Positions 45,006-57,980 of a stretch of 64,000 nt of DNA are shown in pieces. Each line of letters begins with the position of its first letter. Within the stretch, counting starts at the first letter, position 1. The translations under genes were made by a program, and so were the position numbers. This DNA comes from Halostagnicola kamekurae (GTDB lineage Archaea > Halobacteriota > Halobacteria > Halobacteriales > Natrialbaceae). The notes beneath the pieces are model-generated. The model was not told where the DNA came from. It saw only the letters and a list, made by a program, of their open reading frames with translations, and did not search any database. Location of the stretch: assembly GCF_900116205.1 (NCBI RefSeq), contig NZ_FOZS01000004.1:124001-188000 (forward strand). Reading direction: 5' to 3'.

Positions 45006-46748
45006 TCAGTCGTCCGCGCTCTCAGGACTCTCCCGGATGTCGGTCACGACCTCGGATCGGGATCTGTCGATGGCAACGTCCTCGTCCGTGATCTCCTGGA
45101 CGCGCTCGGCGAACTCCTCGGACTGAAGCACTTCGTACTCCTGTTGGAGCCCCCGATACACCGTATAACACATCACGACGAGGACGAGCGCGAACGGGAA
45201 CCCGGTCGCGATCGCCGCCGTCTGGAGGGCGTTGAGACCGCCGCCGTAGAGCAACAGGGCGGCGACGACGCCTTCGGTGATCGCCCAGAAGATGCGCTGG
45301 ATCTTCGGCGCGTCGCGTTTCCCGCCGGAGGTCAAGTGGTCGATGACCAGCGAGCCGGAGTCCGAGGACGTGACGAAGAACGTGGCCACGAGCAGGATGG
45401 CCACCAATCCAGAGACCGCGCCGAACGGAAACTGCTCGAGCAGGGCGAACATTGCCGTCGTCTGGCCGGCTTGCTCGTAGGCTGTGAGCACCGCGCCGCC
45501 GCCCTCGAGCGAGTTGAACAGCGCGCTCCCGCCGAAGGCGGCGAGCCAGACCGTCGAGAACAGCGACGGGAGGACGAGGACGCCGACGACGAACTCCCGG
45601 ATGGTCCGTCCCTTCGAGATGCGCGCGATGAACGTGCCGACGAACGGCGACCAAGCGATCCACCACGCCCAGTAGAACACCGTCCAGCCGTCGACCGTTG
45701 ACGATCCGTCGCTGAGCGCGCCGGTGAAAAATGCCAGCGACGGGAGGTTACTGAAGTACGATCCGAGTCCCTGCACCCACGCCCCGAAGATAAAGACGGT
45801 CGGCCCGACGAGGACGACGAATCCGAACAGCGCGAACATCAGGTAGACGTTCAGCGTGCTCAGGCGCTTGACGCCGCCTTCCAGACCGGCCGCGACGGAG
45901 GTCGTCGCGATGGCGGTGATGACGGCGATGAGCAGTATCTGTGGAACGGTTCCAGTCGGGACGCTTGCGACGCCTAAGATATCACCCAGGACGTACGAGA
46001 GGCCGGTGTTGATCTGTTTGACGCCGAGGCCGAGCGACGTCGCGAGGCCGAACAGCGTCGCGAACACGGTTACAAGGTCGATGAGGTGGCCCGGCCAGCC
46101 GTAGATCCGGTCGCCGAGCAGCGGCCAGAATATCGACCGGAACGTCAGGGGGAGCCCGCGGTTGAACGAGAAGAACGCCAGACCGAGCCCGACCAGACCG
46201 TAGATCCCCCACGGGTGAATCCCCCAGTGGAAGAACGTCTGTGTCAGGGCGGCAACGCCCGCCATCCCGGTCCCCGCTTCGGCGTCGAAGAACCCGGGGA
46301 CGTCGGAGTAGTAGACTAGCGGCTCGGAGACGCTGTAGAACATCAGCCCGATACCCATCCCCGCGCTGAACAGCATCGCCATCCACGCGAAGTCGCCGAA
46401 CTCCTTCTCGGCTTCCACGCCGCCGATCCGGATCTTCCCGTACTTGCTGAACGCGAAAAACAGGAGGACGGCGATGAAGAAGTTCACCGAGAGCAGGTAG
46501 AACCAGCCGAAGTTCCCCTCGAAGAAGCTCCGAACGCCCGCGTACACTGTGGCAGCCTGTTCGCCGAGGAGGACGGTGGCGGCGACGAATGTGGCGACCA
46601 GGAAGAGCGAAATCGGAAAGACGACTGGGTGGACGTCGAATCCCCACTTCTGGACGTTGCCGTCGCCGGGATCGTGTTCGGAATCCGGATGGAACAGATC
46701 CATCTGGAGCCCCTCCGTGAGCCCGCCGGAGTCGTCACTGTCGCCCAT
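45006..46748 (-). CDS. BCCT family betaine/carnitine/choline transporter
   Basis: 580 residues, 12 spans. Signature: GMGIGLMFYSVSEPLVYY, FFHWGIHPWGIYGLVGL, FYWAWWIAWSPFVGTFIARISKGRTIREF and TSSDSGSLVIDHL. BCCT carriers import glycine betaine or related osmolytes with Na+ (or H+), a standard salt-stress function. The acidic C-terminal tail of about 50 residues could sense osmolarity, as in BetP. Divergent from nadE. Confidence 0.95.
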   Translation of the reverse strand: MGDSDDSGGLTEGLQMDLFHPDSEHDPGDGNVQKWGFDVHPVVFPISLFLVATFVAATVLLGEQAATVYAGVRSFFEGNFGWFYLLSVNFFIAVLLFFAFSKYGKIRIGGVEAEKEFGDFAWMAMLFSAGMGIGLMFYSVSEPLVYYSDVPGFFDAEAGTGMAGVAALTQTFFHWGIHPWGIYGLVGLGLAFFSFNRGLPLTFRSIFWPLLGDRIYGWPGHLIDLVTVFATLFGLATSLGLGVKQINTGLSYVLGDILGVASVPTGTVPQILLIAVITAIATTSVAAGLEGGVKRLSTLNVYLMFALFGFVVLVGPTVFIFGAWVQGLGSYFSNLPSLAFFTGALSDGSSTVDGWTVFYWAWWIAWSPFVGTFIARISKGRTIREFVVGVLVLPSLFSTVWLAAFGGSALFNSLEGGGAVLTAYEQAGQTTAMFALLEQFPFGAVSGLVAILLVATFFVTSSDSGSLVIDHLTSGGKRDAPKIQRIFWAITEGVVAALLLYGGGLNALQTAAIATGFPFALVLVVMCYTVYRGLQQEYEVLQSEEFAERVQEITDEDVAIDRSRSEVVTDIRESPESADD

Positions 46749-47154
46749 TCGTCACCACCTCTGGTGCCGGCTCGGGCCGTCGTTCAGTCTGACTCGAGTC
46801 GGTTCGCTCCGCTCGTAAGGCATGATCGATCTGATACTGAGTGACATTCGTGCTTGGATCTGTGTTCGATCAGTCGAGTACGCGATACGCCTGCCACGTC
46901 GCTGCTATCGTATTGTCCGTCACAGTACCGTCTGTTCAAGTTCGTTCGTTCGACGCTTGATTCTGTCACCCGCCCGCGCTCGGGCGGGATAAGCGATACA
47001 GGCGTGTTCTCGGGAGCGAGTTCGCGTCTACTCTTGTCACCTTCTCCTGCCTCGCACACTTGAATGTGTTGCATGATGACTGTCAGTATTGTTCGATGAG
47101 TACACCGTGTCTTCGAACCGCTTTTCCGTCTCTAGGTGTGACGGTTGGAGCATC
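46749..47154. other. Intergenic between BCCT and nadE
   Basis: About 400 bp with the GC hairpin at 46969-46988 and no gene. An in-frame TTG at 47089 exists for nadE but was not used. Confidence 0.45.
46969..46988. repeat. GC-only 8-bp hairpin between divergent genes
   Basis: CCCGCCCG-CGCT-CGGGCGGG, a perfect 8-bp stem with 4-nt loop in the region upstream of both the BCCT and nadE genes, where a terminator is not expected. It may be a relic end of a mobile element or a structured 5' leader. Confidence 0.45.
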
Positions 47155-48006
47155 GTGACGAACCTCTACGAGCAAACCCAATCCGAGATCGAACCGCTCG
47201 ACCTCCGATTCTCCGAGCGCGAACTCGAGGCGCGCGTCGACCACCTCACCGATTTCGTCGTCGACGAAGTCAACGCAGCCGATGTCGACGGCGCACTCAT
47301 CGCGCTTTCGGGCGGCATCGACAGCACGACGACCGCCAACCTCGCGGTCGAAGCCCTCGGTGCCGACGCGGTCCACGGGCTCCTCCTCCCGAAGGAGGTC
47401 AACGAGGACGCGAACATGAGCGACGCCGAACGGGTCGCCCGCGAACTCGACATCAGCTACGACGTCCTCGAAGTCGATGGCATCGTCGACGAGATCCTCG
47501 ACACGTACGACGCCGATCCCGAAGACGACTCCGAGGGCAGCTGGGAAGGACGATACATCGGGAACACGAGCGCTCGAGTCCGAATGCTGTTGAACTACCT
47601 CGTTGCGGGCTACGAGAACAAACTCGTTCTCGGAACGGGCAACCGCGCCGAACTCGCCACCGGATACGTGACGAAGTACGGCGACGGCGGCGTCGATTGT
47701 AACCCGCTCGGGAACCTCTACAAACAGCAGGTTCGACAGCTCGCCGCCCACCTCGGCGTCGACGAATCGCTCGTCCAGAAGACGCCGACCGGCGGCATGG
47801 TCGACTACGATACCGACGAGGAGGAATTCGGCGTCGACTACGACACGTTAGACGCCGTTCTCGCGCTCCACGTCGACGGCGGCGTCCCCGCCGCGGCGAC
47901 GGCTCGCCTCACGGACACCTCTATCGACGAAGTCGAGCACATCGTCGAGATGCACGAGCAGAGCGACCATAAGCGGACGCCACCATCGACGCCGGAACCG
48001 CTGTAA
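47155..48006 (+). CDS. nadE: NH3-dependent NAD+ synthetase
   Basis: 283 residues. PP-loop ALSGGIDSTTTANLAVEALGAD, DCNPLGNLYKQQVRQLAAHLG and GTGNRAELATGYVTKYGDGG, all canonical. Converts deamido-NAD+ with ATP and ammonia to NAD+; no glutaminase domain, so the ammonia-dependent form. I chose GTG 47155, which has GGAG at 47147-47150; upstream codons do not resemble the family. Final step of NAD synthesis. Confidence 0.94.
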   Translation: MTNLYEQTQSEIEPLDLRFSERELEARVDHLTDFVVDEVNAADVDGALIALSGGIDSTTTANLAVEALGADAVHGLLLPKEVNEDANMSDAERVARELDISYDVLEVDGIVDEILDTYDADPEDDSEGSWEGRYIGNTSARVRMLLNYLVAGYENKLVLGTGNRAELATGYVTKYGDGGVDCNPLGNLYKQQVRQLAAHLGVDESLVQKTPTGGMVDYDTDEEEFGVDYDTLDAVLALHVDGGVPAAATARLTDTSIDEVEHIVEMHEQSDHKRTPPSTPEPL

Positions 48007-49691
48007 CTAGATCTGGGATTCTGACCCCAATCGGTCATACCCTGCTTGTCTCGAGACGGCCACACCCGCTCTCGGACCCGCAACTCGAGTGTAACCGAAC
48101 ACGGTTCGAATCGAGAGTTGAATGTGGAAAGTTAACATGTAGTATGCCATATCATGGCTCTCAGTGTGTCGGTGACAGAGCTTCGAAGCCGCGTGACTAC
48201 CGCTCTGAACTGGCGGATAGAAATATACTATAACTGATCACTATCCGATCACCTAGATATGATAGTGCATAATTCAGTTCGATAATGTCTCGTCCGTCTC
48301 GAGCTGTGAGACCACGACAGCGGACTCCGGCACATCTCGGGTAGGGAGTCGATCAAAAACAGCGCTTTCCATGATACGTTTGTCCACGGGGTGGGCGAGA
48401 CACAGTCAGAGAAAGCCGTTTTGGCGTTGATACAGACGATTATAGGAATTTTTATCGCTCTCCCGATATCGTGTACTGCTAGAACGGCGGCCGATACGCG
48501 CGGGAGAACCGGTTTTTTCGAGTGCAACACCAGCTGGTTCAGCGGCCGCACCCGAGACGGGACAAACTTCGAGCCCGCACTCGTCGACTGCTTCTTGTCT
48601 GTTCGACCTCTTAATTCTCGGAATATATAACTATATTTGGAATAGAGAAGTAGTACAGATAACATGGGTTCTTTGTACTTCAACGAACGATCGAGGCCCG
48701 GTTACCAACCGTGGTCCAGTCGATGACACTAGCCTGTAATCGCTCGGACCGCACTCCCCATCTACGTTTTAGCTATCCACGCTGTGATCGATGTGTGCGC
48801 TTTTGGAGCAACTCATCCGGAACTCACGCTACAGCCTTGCCCATTTTAACAACCATGGGGAAGGAAACACTTAAGTCGTGTCGTACTCATTTAATGTTCG
48901 TTGGCAAGCGCCAACAGTAGCAATCTGGTCATCCTCCCAAACCTGACCGGTAGCTACCGAACATGACACGAACCGGCGCGTGTCGATCGCGCCGGAATTT
49001 GCGTTCTGCGCGACTGTTCTGCGGCTTCGAATACCAGTGTCGTCACAGTAGTCGAGTCGCTCTCATCGAACGATCAACCGCCGCTCGAACGCATCCGGGT
49101 GGATGGCGGAGACTCACGACGGCGTTCGACGACGAACTCGGACTGTGCGAAGAGGATTCGTAGTCGGAACGGAGAGTGGCGACAGATTCGACCTATCAAA
49201 GATTTCCATAGTAACCCGCTTTGGTAGTATCGCCGATGACCAAAGCTACAGAACCACAGTGGCCGACAGAATATCGACCGGCACGGTAGCTCACGACGGA
49301 TTACGTCTGGAAACATGGGTAGCGATTGATCAGTCCGAACTGATAACTCGAGCGACTCGAACAGACAGTAATTAAAACACGACCGATGGGTACTACCCGA
49401 CAGATCGCATTGTGGCTGTGCAGTATCCGCGTTTCTAGCGCCGGAAAACGTTGGGAGATACTACTAATCGTGCCCTCCACGATCGGTTTGGAATTTCCGA
49501 ATAGTAGCCTTTGAAAACAAGACTGTTTAGTTAATACTGGCTCGACTCGTTCGAACTAAATCAACTATTTACGCTCATATGAACGTAATTACACTGTAGT
49601 GGGATTCGTTTTTAGCGAATGTCAGAAGGTGGCCTGGACACGAAGTCTGGTTTCGATACCGATCCTGCCTAAAAAGCGATGGTGACTACAC
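48007..49691. other. Gene-poor stretch
   Basis: Almost 1.7 kb, AT-richer than the surroundings, with short ORFs only (for example 48391-48630 and 49103-49375) that lack promoters or family motifs. A perfect hairpin CCGGCGCG-n7-CGCGCCGG occupies 48973-48995. Probably decayed DNA, consistent with the relics that follow. Confidence 0.45.
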
Positions 49692-50025
49692 ACTCGAGCG
49701 ATCGTCTACAGCGAGGAGAACGGATTCGATCACAACGCCGGACGACGGAATCGAGGAGGCAACCGTCGAAGACGACAAGCAAGACGTACCCTCGCTGACG
49801 GCCAACGAAATCATCGATCTGACCGACCTGGCGAAGTACATCGAAAAGTACTACCACGAACCGAAGGGCATCGAGTGGGCGGTCGCAGAACATAACGGCG
49901 ATAACCAAATATTCATCTTACAAAGTCGGCCGAAGAGGGCGTGGAAACAGGAAGACGGACATCAGAGCGCCGACAGCGAACGCGACACGAACGATGCGGC
50001 GAATCAGGTCCTCGATAATCTGTAA
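49692..50025 (+). pseudogene. ppsA: Phosphoenolpyruvate synthase fragment
   Basis: TRAIVYSEENGFDH (49692-49733) matches the PpsA ATP-grasp-like region RAI.YR..NGFDH; then, one frame over and after an internal deletion, VPSLTANEIIDLTDLAKY, EKYYHEPKGIEWAV and QIFILQSRPKRAW match the end of the same domain. Start, about 110 middle residues and the entire C-terminal half are missing. A dead remnant of a PEP synthase/PEP-utilising enzyme. Confidence 0.7.
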
Positions 50026-50743
50026 TCGGTTCCGTTTGGTCCCTCTCTCGTCGGAGACCGTCGATATGGACGATCACCAGCGGTGATCGAAGGGGAATCC
50101 GAGCTCGTCCACCCCAGCGGCCCGAGAGACCCTATCAAATTGTAGTTCGTGAACCGAGGTGAATCATTGGTACCAATGATGGAACTCGTAGACAGCATAT
50201 AGCCAAACTCATAATATTAATACACAATATCTATTCTATATGTGTTTGATATCCTATATTATATATCTACTGGAAAAAGCGGATAGAAAAATCGGTCAAC
50301 AATCGAGTGGCGACAAGACGTTCGAATCCTCTATGACCGATTGGACGGTGATTCAAACCGACTGTCCGCGATGTTCGGTGTCCGTGCTGTCAGTCCCTCG
50401 AGTAACGCCTTCCGAAAGCGAGGGAGATGTCGCCGTGTCGCTTTTCTCGCCGATAGGACACGTGATTTCGAGCAGTACCGCTCGAGTGACCTCCTCGATT
50501 CTATCACATTTCCTTTGCAGCCGAAAAGAGCTATTAGAGGTATATTTTAAGTGATATACTTATAAATTAGTAATTTATATTATGTTGTATTTCAGTAGCG
50601 TTCGTCGAAACGGAGGCCAACTCCTCCGCATGGAACCAGTCGCCTTGCACACTGCTCCGGTATCCCCAATACGACGAGGGTGACCCGTTCGTTCGGAGAT
50701 GGGGATCCGCGTGAACCCACGAGGCCGAAGGCCTCACCACGAA
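50026..50743. other. Intergenic, no gene recognised
   Basis: Contains an 18-bp perfect palindrome at 50163-50180, a very AT-rich block (50200-50280) and a 104-codon ORF (50240-50554) of unknown status. GAGGCC-GAA-GGCCTC at 50721-50735, 9 nt beyond the VOC gene stop, may be its terminator. Confidence 0.4.
50163..50180. repeat. 18-bp perfect palindrome
   Basis: ATCATTGGTACCAATGAT, perfectly self-complementary. It lies 60 nt upstream of an AT-rich block and an uncharacterised 104-codon ORF at 50240, so it may be an operator for an unrecognised transcript. Confidence 0.4.
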
Positions 50744-51598
50744 TTACGCCGAATCGACTCGAATGCGAATCTCGATTTCGTCGGGGTCGTGAACCACGAG
50801 ATCGCCATCCGTCTCGGTCACCGGTATTCCACGTTCTTCTAATCGCGATCGAACGGCGGTGAGCGCCTCCCGCTCCGGAATTATCACCTCGAACCACGAC
50901 AGCCCGCGGCCATCGACGGGCGCCGTTCGTTGTTGCCAGGTGTTCGCGCCGATGTGGTGGTGATATCCCCCTGCAGACACGAAGGCAGCGGCGGGGACGG
51001 TCGTTTGTACGTCGAATTCCAGCGTCTCCACGTAGAAGTCTCTAAAGGCGTCGAGCGACGTGACCTCGAGATGGATGTGACCGATATCCGTCCCAGGAGG
51101 TGTCCGGGCGGCACCTGTGCCAGCGGCTTCGATAGTATCGAGAGCGAGCGGTTCGGTGCCGATCCGAACGCTGTCGTCGTCGCTGCGAGGCCACTCCTCG
51201 CGCGGGAGGTCGCGATAGATCTCGATCCCGTTCCCCTCCGGGTCGGTCAGGTACAGCGCTTCGCTGACCCAGTGATCGGATGCGCCGGTGAGCCGGGAGT
51301 TCTCCCGGATCCGGGCCAGCGCGTCGCCGAGTGCCGCCCGCGAGGGAACTCTGAAGGCCGTGTGGTAGAGTCCGGCGCCCGATCGCCGGCGCTCGGCCGC
51401 GTCTGGGTCCGCTTCCAAGACGAGCAGCGGTGTGTCCGCGACGCCGAGAACCGAACGTGTCTCAGATTCGTCGAGCACGCCGAGGCCGACTACGGTTCGA
51501 TAGAACTCGGTCACCTCGTCGCGGTCGTTGACGCGCAACGCCGTTCGTCCGATACGCGTCTCCTGGGGGAGTGTCTCCGAATTCGGTGAGTCCTTCAT
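50744..51598 (-). CDS. Two-domain VOC protein, catechol-2,3-dioxygenase-like
   Basis: 284 residues with two glyoxalase-fold halves: TRIGRTALRVNDRDEVTEFYRTVVGLGV, LYHTAFRVPSR, ALYLTDPEGNGIEIYRD, then HIHLEVTSLDAFRDFYVETLEFDV, GYHHHIGANTW and DPDEIEIRIRV. This is the CatE/YfiE type. Conserved metal ligands His (LYHTAF, IHLEV) and Glu (GIEIY, EIEI) are present. Likely ring-cleaving dioxygenase or glyoxalase; substrate unknown. Single gene in a gene-poor stretch. Confidence 0.88.
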   Translation of the reverse strand: MKDSPNSETLPQETRIGRTALRVNDRDEVTEFYRTVVGLGVLDESETRSVLGVADTPLLVLEADPDAAERRRSGAGLYHTAFRVPSRAALGDALARIRENSRLTGASDHWVSEALYLTDPEGNGIEIYRDLPREEWPRSDDDSVRIGTEPLALDTIEAAGTGAARTPPGTDIGHIHLEVTSLDAFRDFYVETLEFDVQTTVPAAAFVSAGGYHHHIGANTWQQRTAPVDGRGLSWFEVIIPEREALTAVRSRLEERGIPVTETDGDLVVHDPDEIEIRIRVDSA

Positions 51599-54374
<2,776 letters not shown>

Positions 54375-54494
54375 CGAGCCGACAACTATACCCGCCTTCT
54401 GATGTCGCAGTTTCTGTTCGATGACTTCGATGGGTCGTCTTCTCGACGGCGCTGGAACGAGACGGAAACGCTCGGAAGCGACACTCTGAACTAG

Positions 54495-55514
54495 TTAGTT
54501 AGCAACGTCGGTCTCTTCGAGCCGGGTCCAGTTATCCAGGCCGACTCGGAGGGTGGCTTTGAGCGCGCCGAGGACGACGGGGCCGAAGAAAAGCCCCATG
54601 ACCCCGAACGCGTAGGCCCCACCCAGGATACCGAGGAGGATGACGGCGGGATTGAGGTTCGCGTACCTCTCGACGGCAAACGGGCGGAGATAGTCGTCGG
54701 TAACCCCGACGACGATAACGCTGTAGACGAACAGCCCGACGGCGAGCAGCGGTTCGTTGGTGAGGAACAGATACACTACCGCCCCGCCCCAGATCGGAAT
54801 CGCGCCGACGAGCGGAACCATAGCGAAAACGATCATAACCGCGGTCCAGAACGCCGCATTCGGGACGCCGGTTGCAGCGAGCCCGATTCCGGCGACGGTC
54901 CCCTGGACGACGGCGACGAAGACGTGCCCGAAGAGAACGCCCCACATCACGTCGTCGATTTCGCTACGAAGGTCGCGCTGGATGTCCATCGGAAGCGGAA
55001 CCGTTCGGTGAAACCACTCGAGCAGTTCGGTGCCGTCTTTGAGGAGATAGTAGACGAGAAAGACCGCCAGTGCGATCCCGATGAGGTGAAATGTGATCGC
55101 ACCCACCGTTTCGGTCGACCGTTCTATCACCGTCGTTCCGATTCTCTGTCCGAGGCCGACGAGTTCGGAAGCGATATCGATTTCCTGACCGGTAACGTTC
55201 TCGAGTCGGGATTCGATCAGTTCGATCTCCAGCGCGTCAGCGTCGAGATCCTCACGGATTCGCTCGACGTTATCGGCAACAGTCATGAGAACGACGACGA
55301 ACGGCGTGAGGAATCCCGCAACTGCCAGGACGACGAGGGAGATCGCGGCTACCATCGGCGAAACGTACGCTTCGAGGCGGATCTGTACCGGATAGAGGAC
55401 GAACGCGAGGAGGACGGCACCGAGAACGTATTGGAGAAACGGCTGAATCAGTAATCCCGACAGCACGAGGAGGGACGTGATGAGAGCGAGGAGAAAACCC
55501 TTGCTGATGTTCAT
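54495..55514 (-). CDS. AI-2E family membrane transporter
   Basis: 339 residues, about seven to eight spans. Family features: FLQYVLGAVLLAFVLYPV, LVYYLLKDGTELLEWFHRTVP, VAVVQGTVAGIGLAATGVPNAAFW, PIWGGAVVYLFL and ILGGAYAFGVMGLFFGPVVLG. Members export small solutes or act as Na+/H+ antiporters; the name does not prove quorum signalling here. ATG 55514 is 27-30 nt after TTTTTATTAG (leaderless). Confidence 0.9.
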   Translation of the reverse strand: MNISKGFLLALITSLLVLSGLLIQPFLQYVLGAVLLAFVLYPVQIRLEAYVSPMVAAISLVVLAVAGFLTPFVVVLMTVADNVERIREDLDADALEIELIESRLENVTGQEIDIASELVGLGQRIGTTVIERSTETVGAITFHLIGIALAVFLVYYLLKDGTELLEWFHRTVPLPMDIQRDLRSEIDDVMWGVLFGHVFVAVVQGTVAGIGLAATGVPNAAFWTAVMIVFAMVPLVGAIPIWGGAVVYLFLTNEPLLAVGLFVYSVIVVGVTDDYLRPFAVERYANLNPAVILLGILGGAYAFGVMGLFFGPVVLGALKATLRVGLDNWTRLEETDVAN

Positions 55515-55776
55515 GCGTGACAATCAGGTAACCACTAATAAAAAGATTGACTCCGGTGATGGGCGGTGTTCAGATGCGGATGGATAGTGAGGCAGTACGT
55601 ATTCGACGTATTCTGTGCCAGAAAACACACGCCTCAATAGCAGTATTAGTCGTAGTATCGAACAGATCAACTGAGAATAAATTTCGTGAGAAGCGACCCC
55701 GTGATCGCTGATGAAGCTCGCTAACCAGTTGCATCTTCCTGTATTACCATCTTTATATACTATTTCTATTATTGGT
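55515..55776. other. Intergenic/IS relic flank
   Basis: AT-rich, without ORFs of note; may be the 5' remainder of the IS6 relic. Confidence 0.35.
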
Positions 55777-56250
55777 ATGTTTGATGTAGAACGAGTACGA
55801 TCCGCCATTCACGACCGGGTTGACAATCCGACCCACAGCCCGACGCCGGTCTAAGTCCGAATCACATTGGAGTTGCTGAAACTGCGATTCGACTCGATGA
55901 CGAGCTATACTGGCAACACGCTACTGCCGATTCCGAAACAAACGAATCACTTCATCCGATGTTCGAACTACTCGAACATACGTTATTTCGCTCGTTTTTC
56001 GCGGAGTTCCGCGAAAAACACGACATCGACGATGCTGCGTTTCTCGTTGATACCACGGTACCGCCGAAAGACCTGTCAACGGCACGGGCCCCGATCCCAG
56101 TATGAACGCCGCGGGCCCCGGAATACTGTCAAACATATATTTATTAGAACATAACGACAAACTTCTTTGTTTTCAAATGCTTCAGCAATGCCAACGCAGA
56201 AACTGCGATTGGCTCACCTCGTTCGTCTTCGCGCGGAATCAGCTTGTCCG
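55777..56250 (+). pseudogene. Degenerate IS6-type haloarchaeal transposase
   Basis: Pieces in three frames align in order with IS6-family transposases: FDVERVRSAIHDRVDN, then VAETAIRLDDELYW, HPMFELLEHTLFRSFF, EFREKHDIDDAAFLVD, then another frame YERRGPRNTVKHIF, then CFSNANAETA and WLTSFVFARNQLV. The first catalytic Asp (AVDETV in active copies) is Ala and the final Glu (NAVERVF) is Lys, with several frameshifts and stops. The element is dead. Terminal repeats were not identified. Confidence 0.75.
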
Positions 56251-56494
56251 AACACGACCGGCGTCACAGCAGACACCGTGACAAGTTGCTTCTCGTCGGT
56301 GTGTCGTTCGGGTGCCACGGCATCGAGTCTGTACGTCGCTTTCGTATTGATTGCACGAGAGACCGATCTCCCGAAGTGAGTATTGTATACCGGTTATCGA
56401 CGTGAAGATGGCTGAATCTGACCTTCGAACGGAAGCGACGTCCGAACATCACGAACGACTTCGCCGCGAGCCGATCGTCGTGATCTCCGCGCAA

Positions 56495-57169
56495 CTATTC
56501 GGTAGATGGTAGTTGGACTGTCAGCCCGAACGTTTCGATCGTTTCGAGCGTGCCTGACTGGTGCGAATCGAGTTCGATACCGACACAGATAGCCTCGCGG
56601 GGCCCGAGCCGTATCGGTTCAGCATCCAGGAGATCCCATCCGCTCTCGTTCCGCAAGGGAATCGTGTACGGAAACCGAATCGCATCGGTCTGTCCCATTC
56701 TCGCGCCCTCGGTCCCCGCCGAGTCAGTATAGAGGTTCAGCAGTATCTCGACCGTCGCTCCGTCTGTCGTGGGATCCCCGACCCCGCCGAGATTTGCGAT
56801 GACGAACGCTGCCCGTTCGGTACGGAGTCGGCCGCGACTATCCAGCCCGCCGATGCGGGTCACCGAATCGTCGTTGAGAGAATCGACACTGATAGTCTCG
56901 AGCAGGCCGTTGTCGTCTCCTTCGACTACGTTCGACTCGACGACGCCGATATCGTTGTTCTCGAGATCGCCGAGCCGATGAGCGGGGTTATCGGGATCGA
57001 CGATGGTGCGGACGCTGACCTGGTCGGACATCTGCCGACCGACAGTGGATGTTCGAACCCAGTTGCCGGTCTCTTGTTCGTTCACACTCGTGAACGCGCC
57101 GCTAGCTAGCAAACCACTGCTGCCGAAGAGAAGTGTCGACAGGCCAAGGAAAAAATTGCGGCGCTTCAT
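56495..57169 (-). CDS. Secreted protein with SipW-class leader, putative fibre subunit 2
   Basis: 224 residues. N-terminus KRRNFFLGLSTLLFGSSGLLASGAFTSV is the archaeal SipW-type leader ending in GAFTS. The mature protein is an all-beta domain with acidic loops (IRFPYTIPLRNESGWDLLD, REAICVGIELDSHQSGTLETIETFGLTVQLP), DUF1102/TasA-like in general character. Follows the 179-residue protein by 17 nt in the same direction, so the two are co-transcribed. It may be a matrix or pilus subunit cut by the signal peptidase at 58552; function inferred. Confidence 0.75.
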   Translation of the reverse strand: MKRRNFFLGLSTLLFGSSGLLASGAFTSVNEQETGNWVRTSTVGRQMSDQVSVRTIVDPDNPAHRLGDLENNDIGVVESNVVEGDDNGLLETISVDSLNDDSVTRIGGLDSRGRLRTERAAFVIANLGGVGDPTTDGATVEILLNLYTDSAGTEGARMGQTDAIRFPYTIPLRNESGWDLLDAEPIRLGPREAICVGIELDSHQSGTLETIETFGLTVQLPSTE

Positions 57170-57186
57170 GGGGCTTTTCGGGTCGT

Positions 57187-57726
57187 TTAGTCCTCTGAGT
57201 TCGCGTGGACCGTGATACTGTAAACCTCGTCGTCGTCAGGCTCCTCGTACCCACCGTCACCAGTGTCGACTTTCAGACCGACATCGAGATCTGACTCACC
57301 GACTTCGACGGTGGCCGCGTTCTCCTGGTCCAATGGGGCGTCATCGTCTGTTCCCTGGTAAAAAGTAACACCAGCGATGTCATGTGAAAAGTGCACTGAC
57401 ACGTCCTCAGTTCCGTTATTTCCGATCGTGAAGAGAGCATCGAACGTCGTGGTCGCGTTCTCGTTGAGTCCAGCGCTTTCGGTATCGTCGCCGGCTCCGA
57501 TCGAAATCTGCACGACCTGGGCTTCGTCTTCCTCACCGCTCATCTCTACGTACTGGCTATCCTCGGGAACAGTGAACTCGAGGAGCGCCTGACTATCGTC
57601 GGCGACTTCGACGTCGAAATCACGTTCTGCTTGGACCGTGTCAAACGCACCCGAGGCACCGATCAGTCCGACTCCACCTGCGAGCGTTCCAAGTCCAAAT
57701 AGCGTTTTACGGCGGGTAACTCTCAT
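57187..57726 (-). CDS. Secreted protein with SipW-class leader, putative fibre subunit 1
   Basis: 179 residues: RRKTLFGLGTLAGGVGLIGASGAFDTV leader, then AERDFDVEVADDSQALLEF, the start typical of haloarchaeal DUF1102/TasA-like proteins, and beta-strands to the end. ATG 57726 was chosen because the upstream 15 codons to 57771 are not leader-like. Heads a two-gene unit with the 224-residue protein; the 250-bp gap behind it probably holds a separate promoter. Confidence 0.8.
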   Translation of the reverse strand: MRVTRRKTLFGLGTLAGGVGLIGASGAFDTVQAERDFDVEVADDSQALLEFTVPEDSQYVEMSGEEDEAQVVQISIGAGDDTESAGLNENATTTFDALFTIGNNGTEDVSVHFSHDIAGVTFYQGTDDDAPLDQENAATVEVGESDLDVGLKVDTGDGGYEEPDDDEVYSITVHANSED

Positions 57727-57980
57727 ATGACGAATGAGAGATGTCCGTGCGAGCACTTTAATCACTTTCATTGTAAATGTTCGCGGGCGCTGCCTGAAGC
57801 GCCGCAGGTGCAGGCTGAACGGCTATCTGGCTGGGCCTGTACCGTATCGAAGACCAATCAAACACGGCATTTGCGCTTGACACTGGTACAACTGTAATCA
57901 GTATGACTGCAGCAACACCATTCCTCGAACGAACTGCGCCAAACCTGTTATTTGGAGCGGGGTTTTGACTGTCGTCTGTC

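Noticed and set aside
48391-48630. 79-codon ORF with a hydrophobic stretch
   Set aside because: No promoter, ribosome site or family; kept only as part of the gene-poor tract.
49103-49375. 90-codon ORF in the gene-poor tract
   Set aside because: Random-looking composition and no support.
49640-49670. LDTKSGFD-like string resembling PpsA, upstream of the ppsA relic
   Set aside because: It is out of order relative to the PpsA sequence and too short; probably coincidence.
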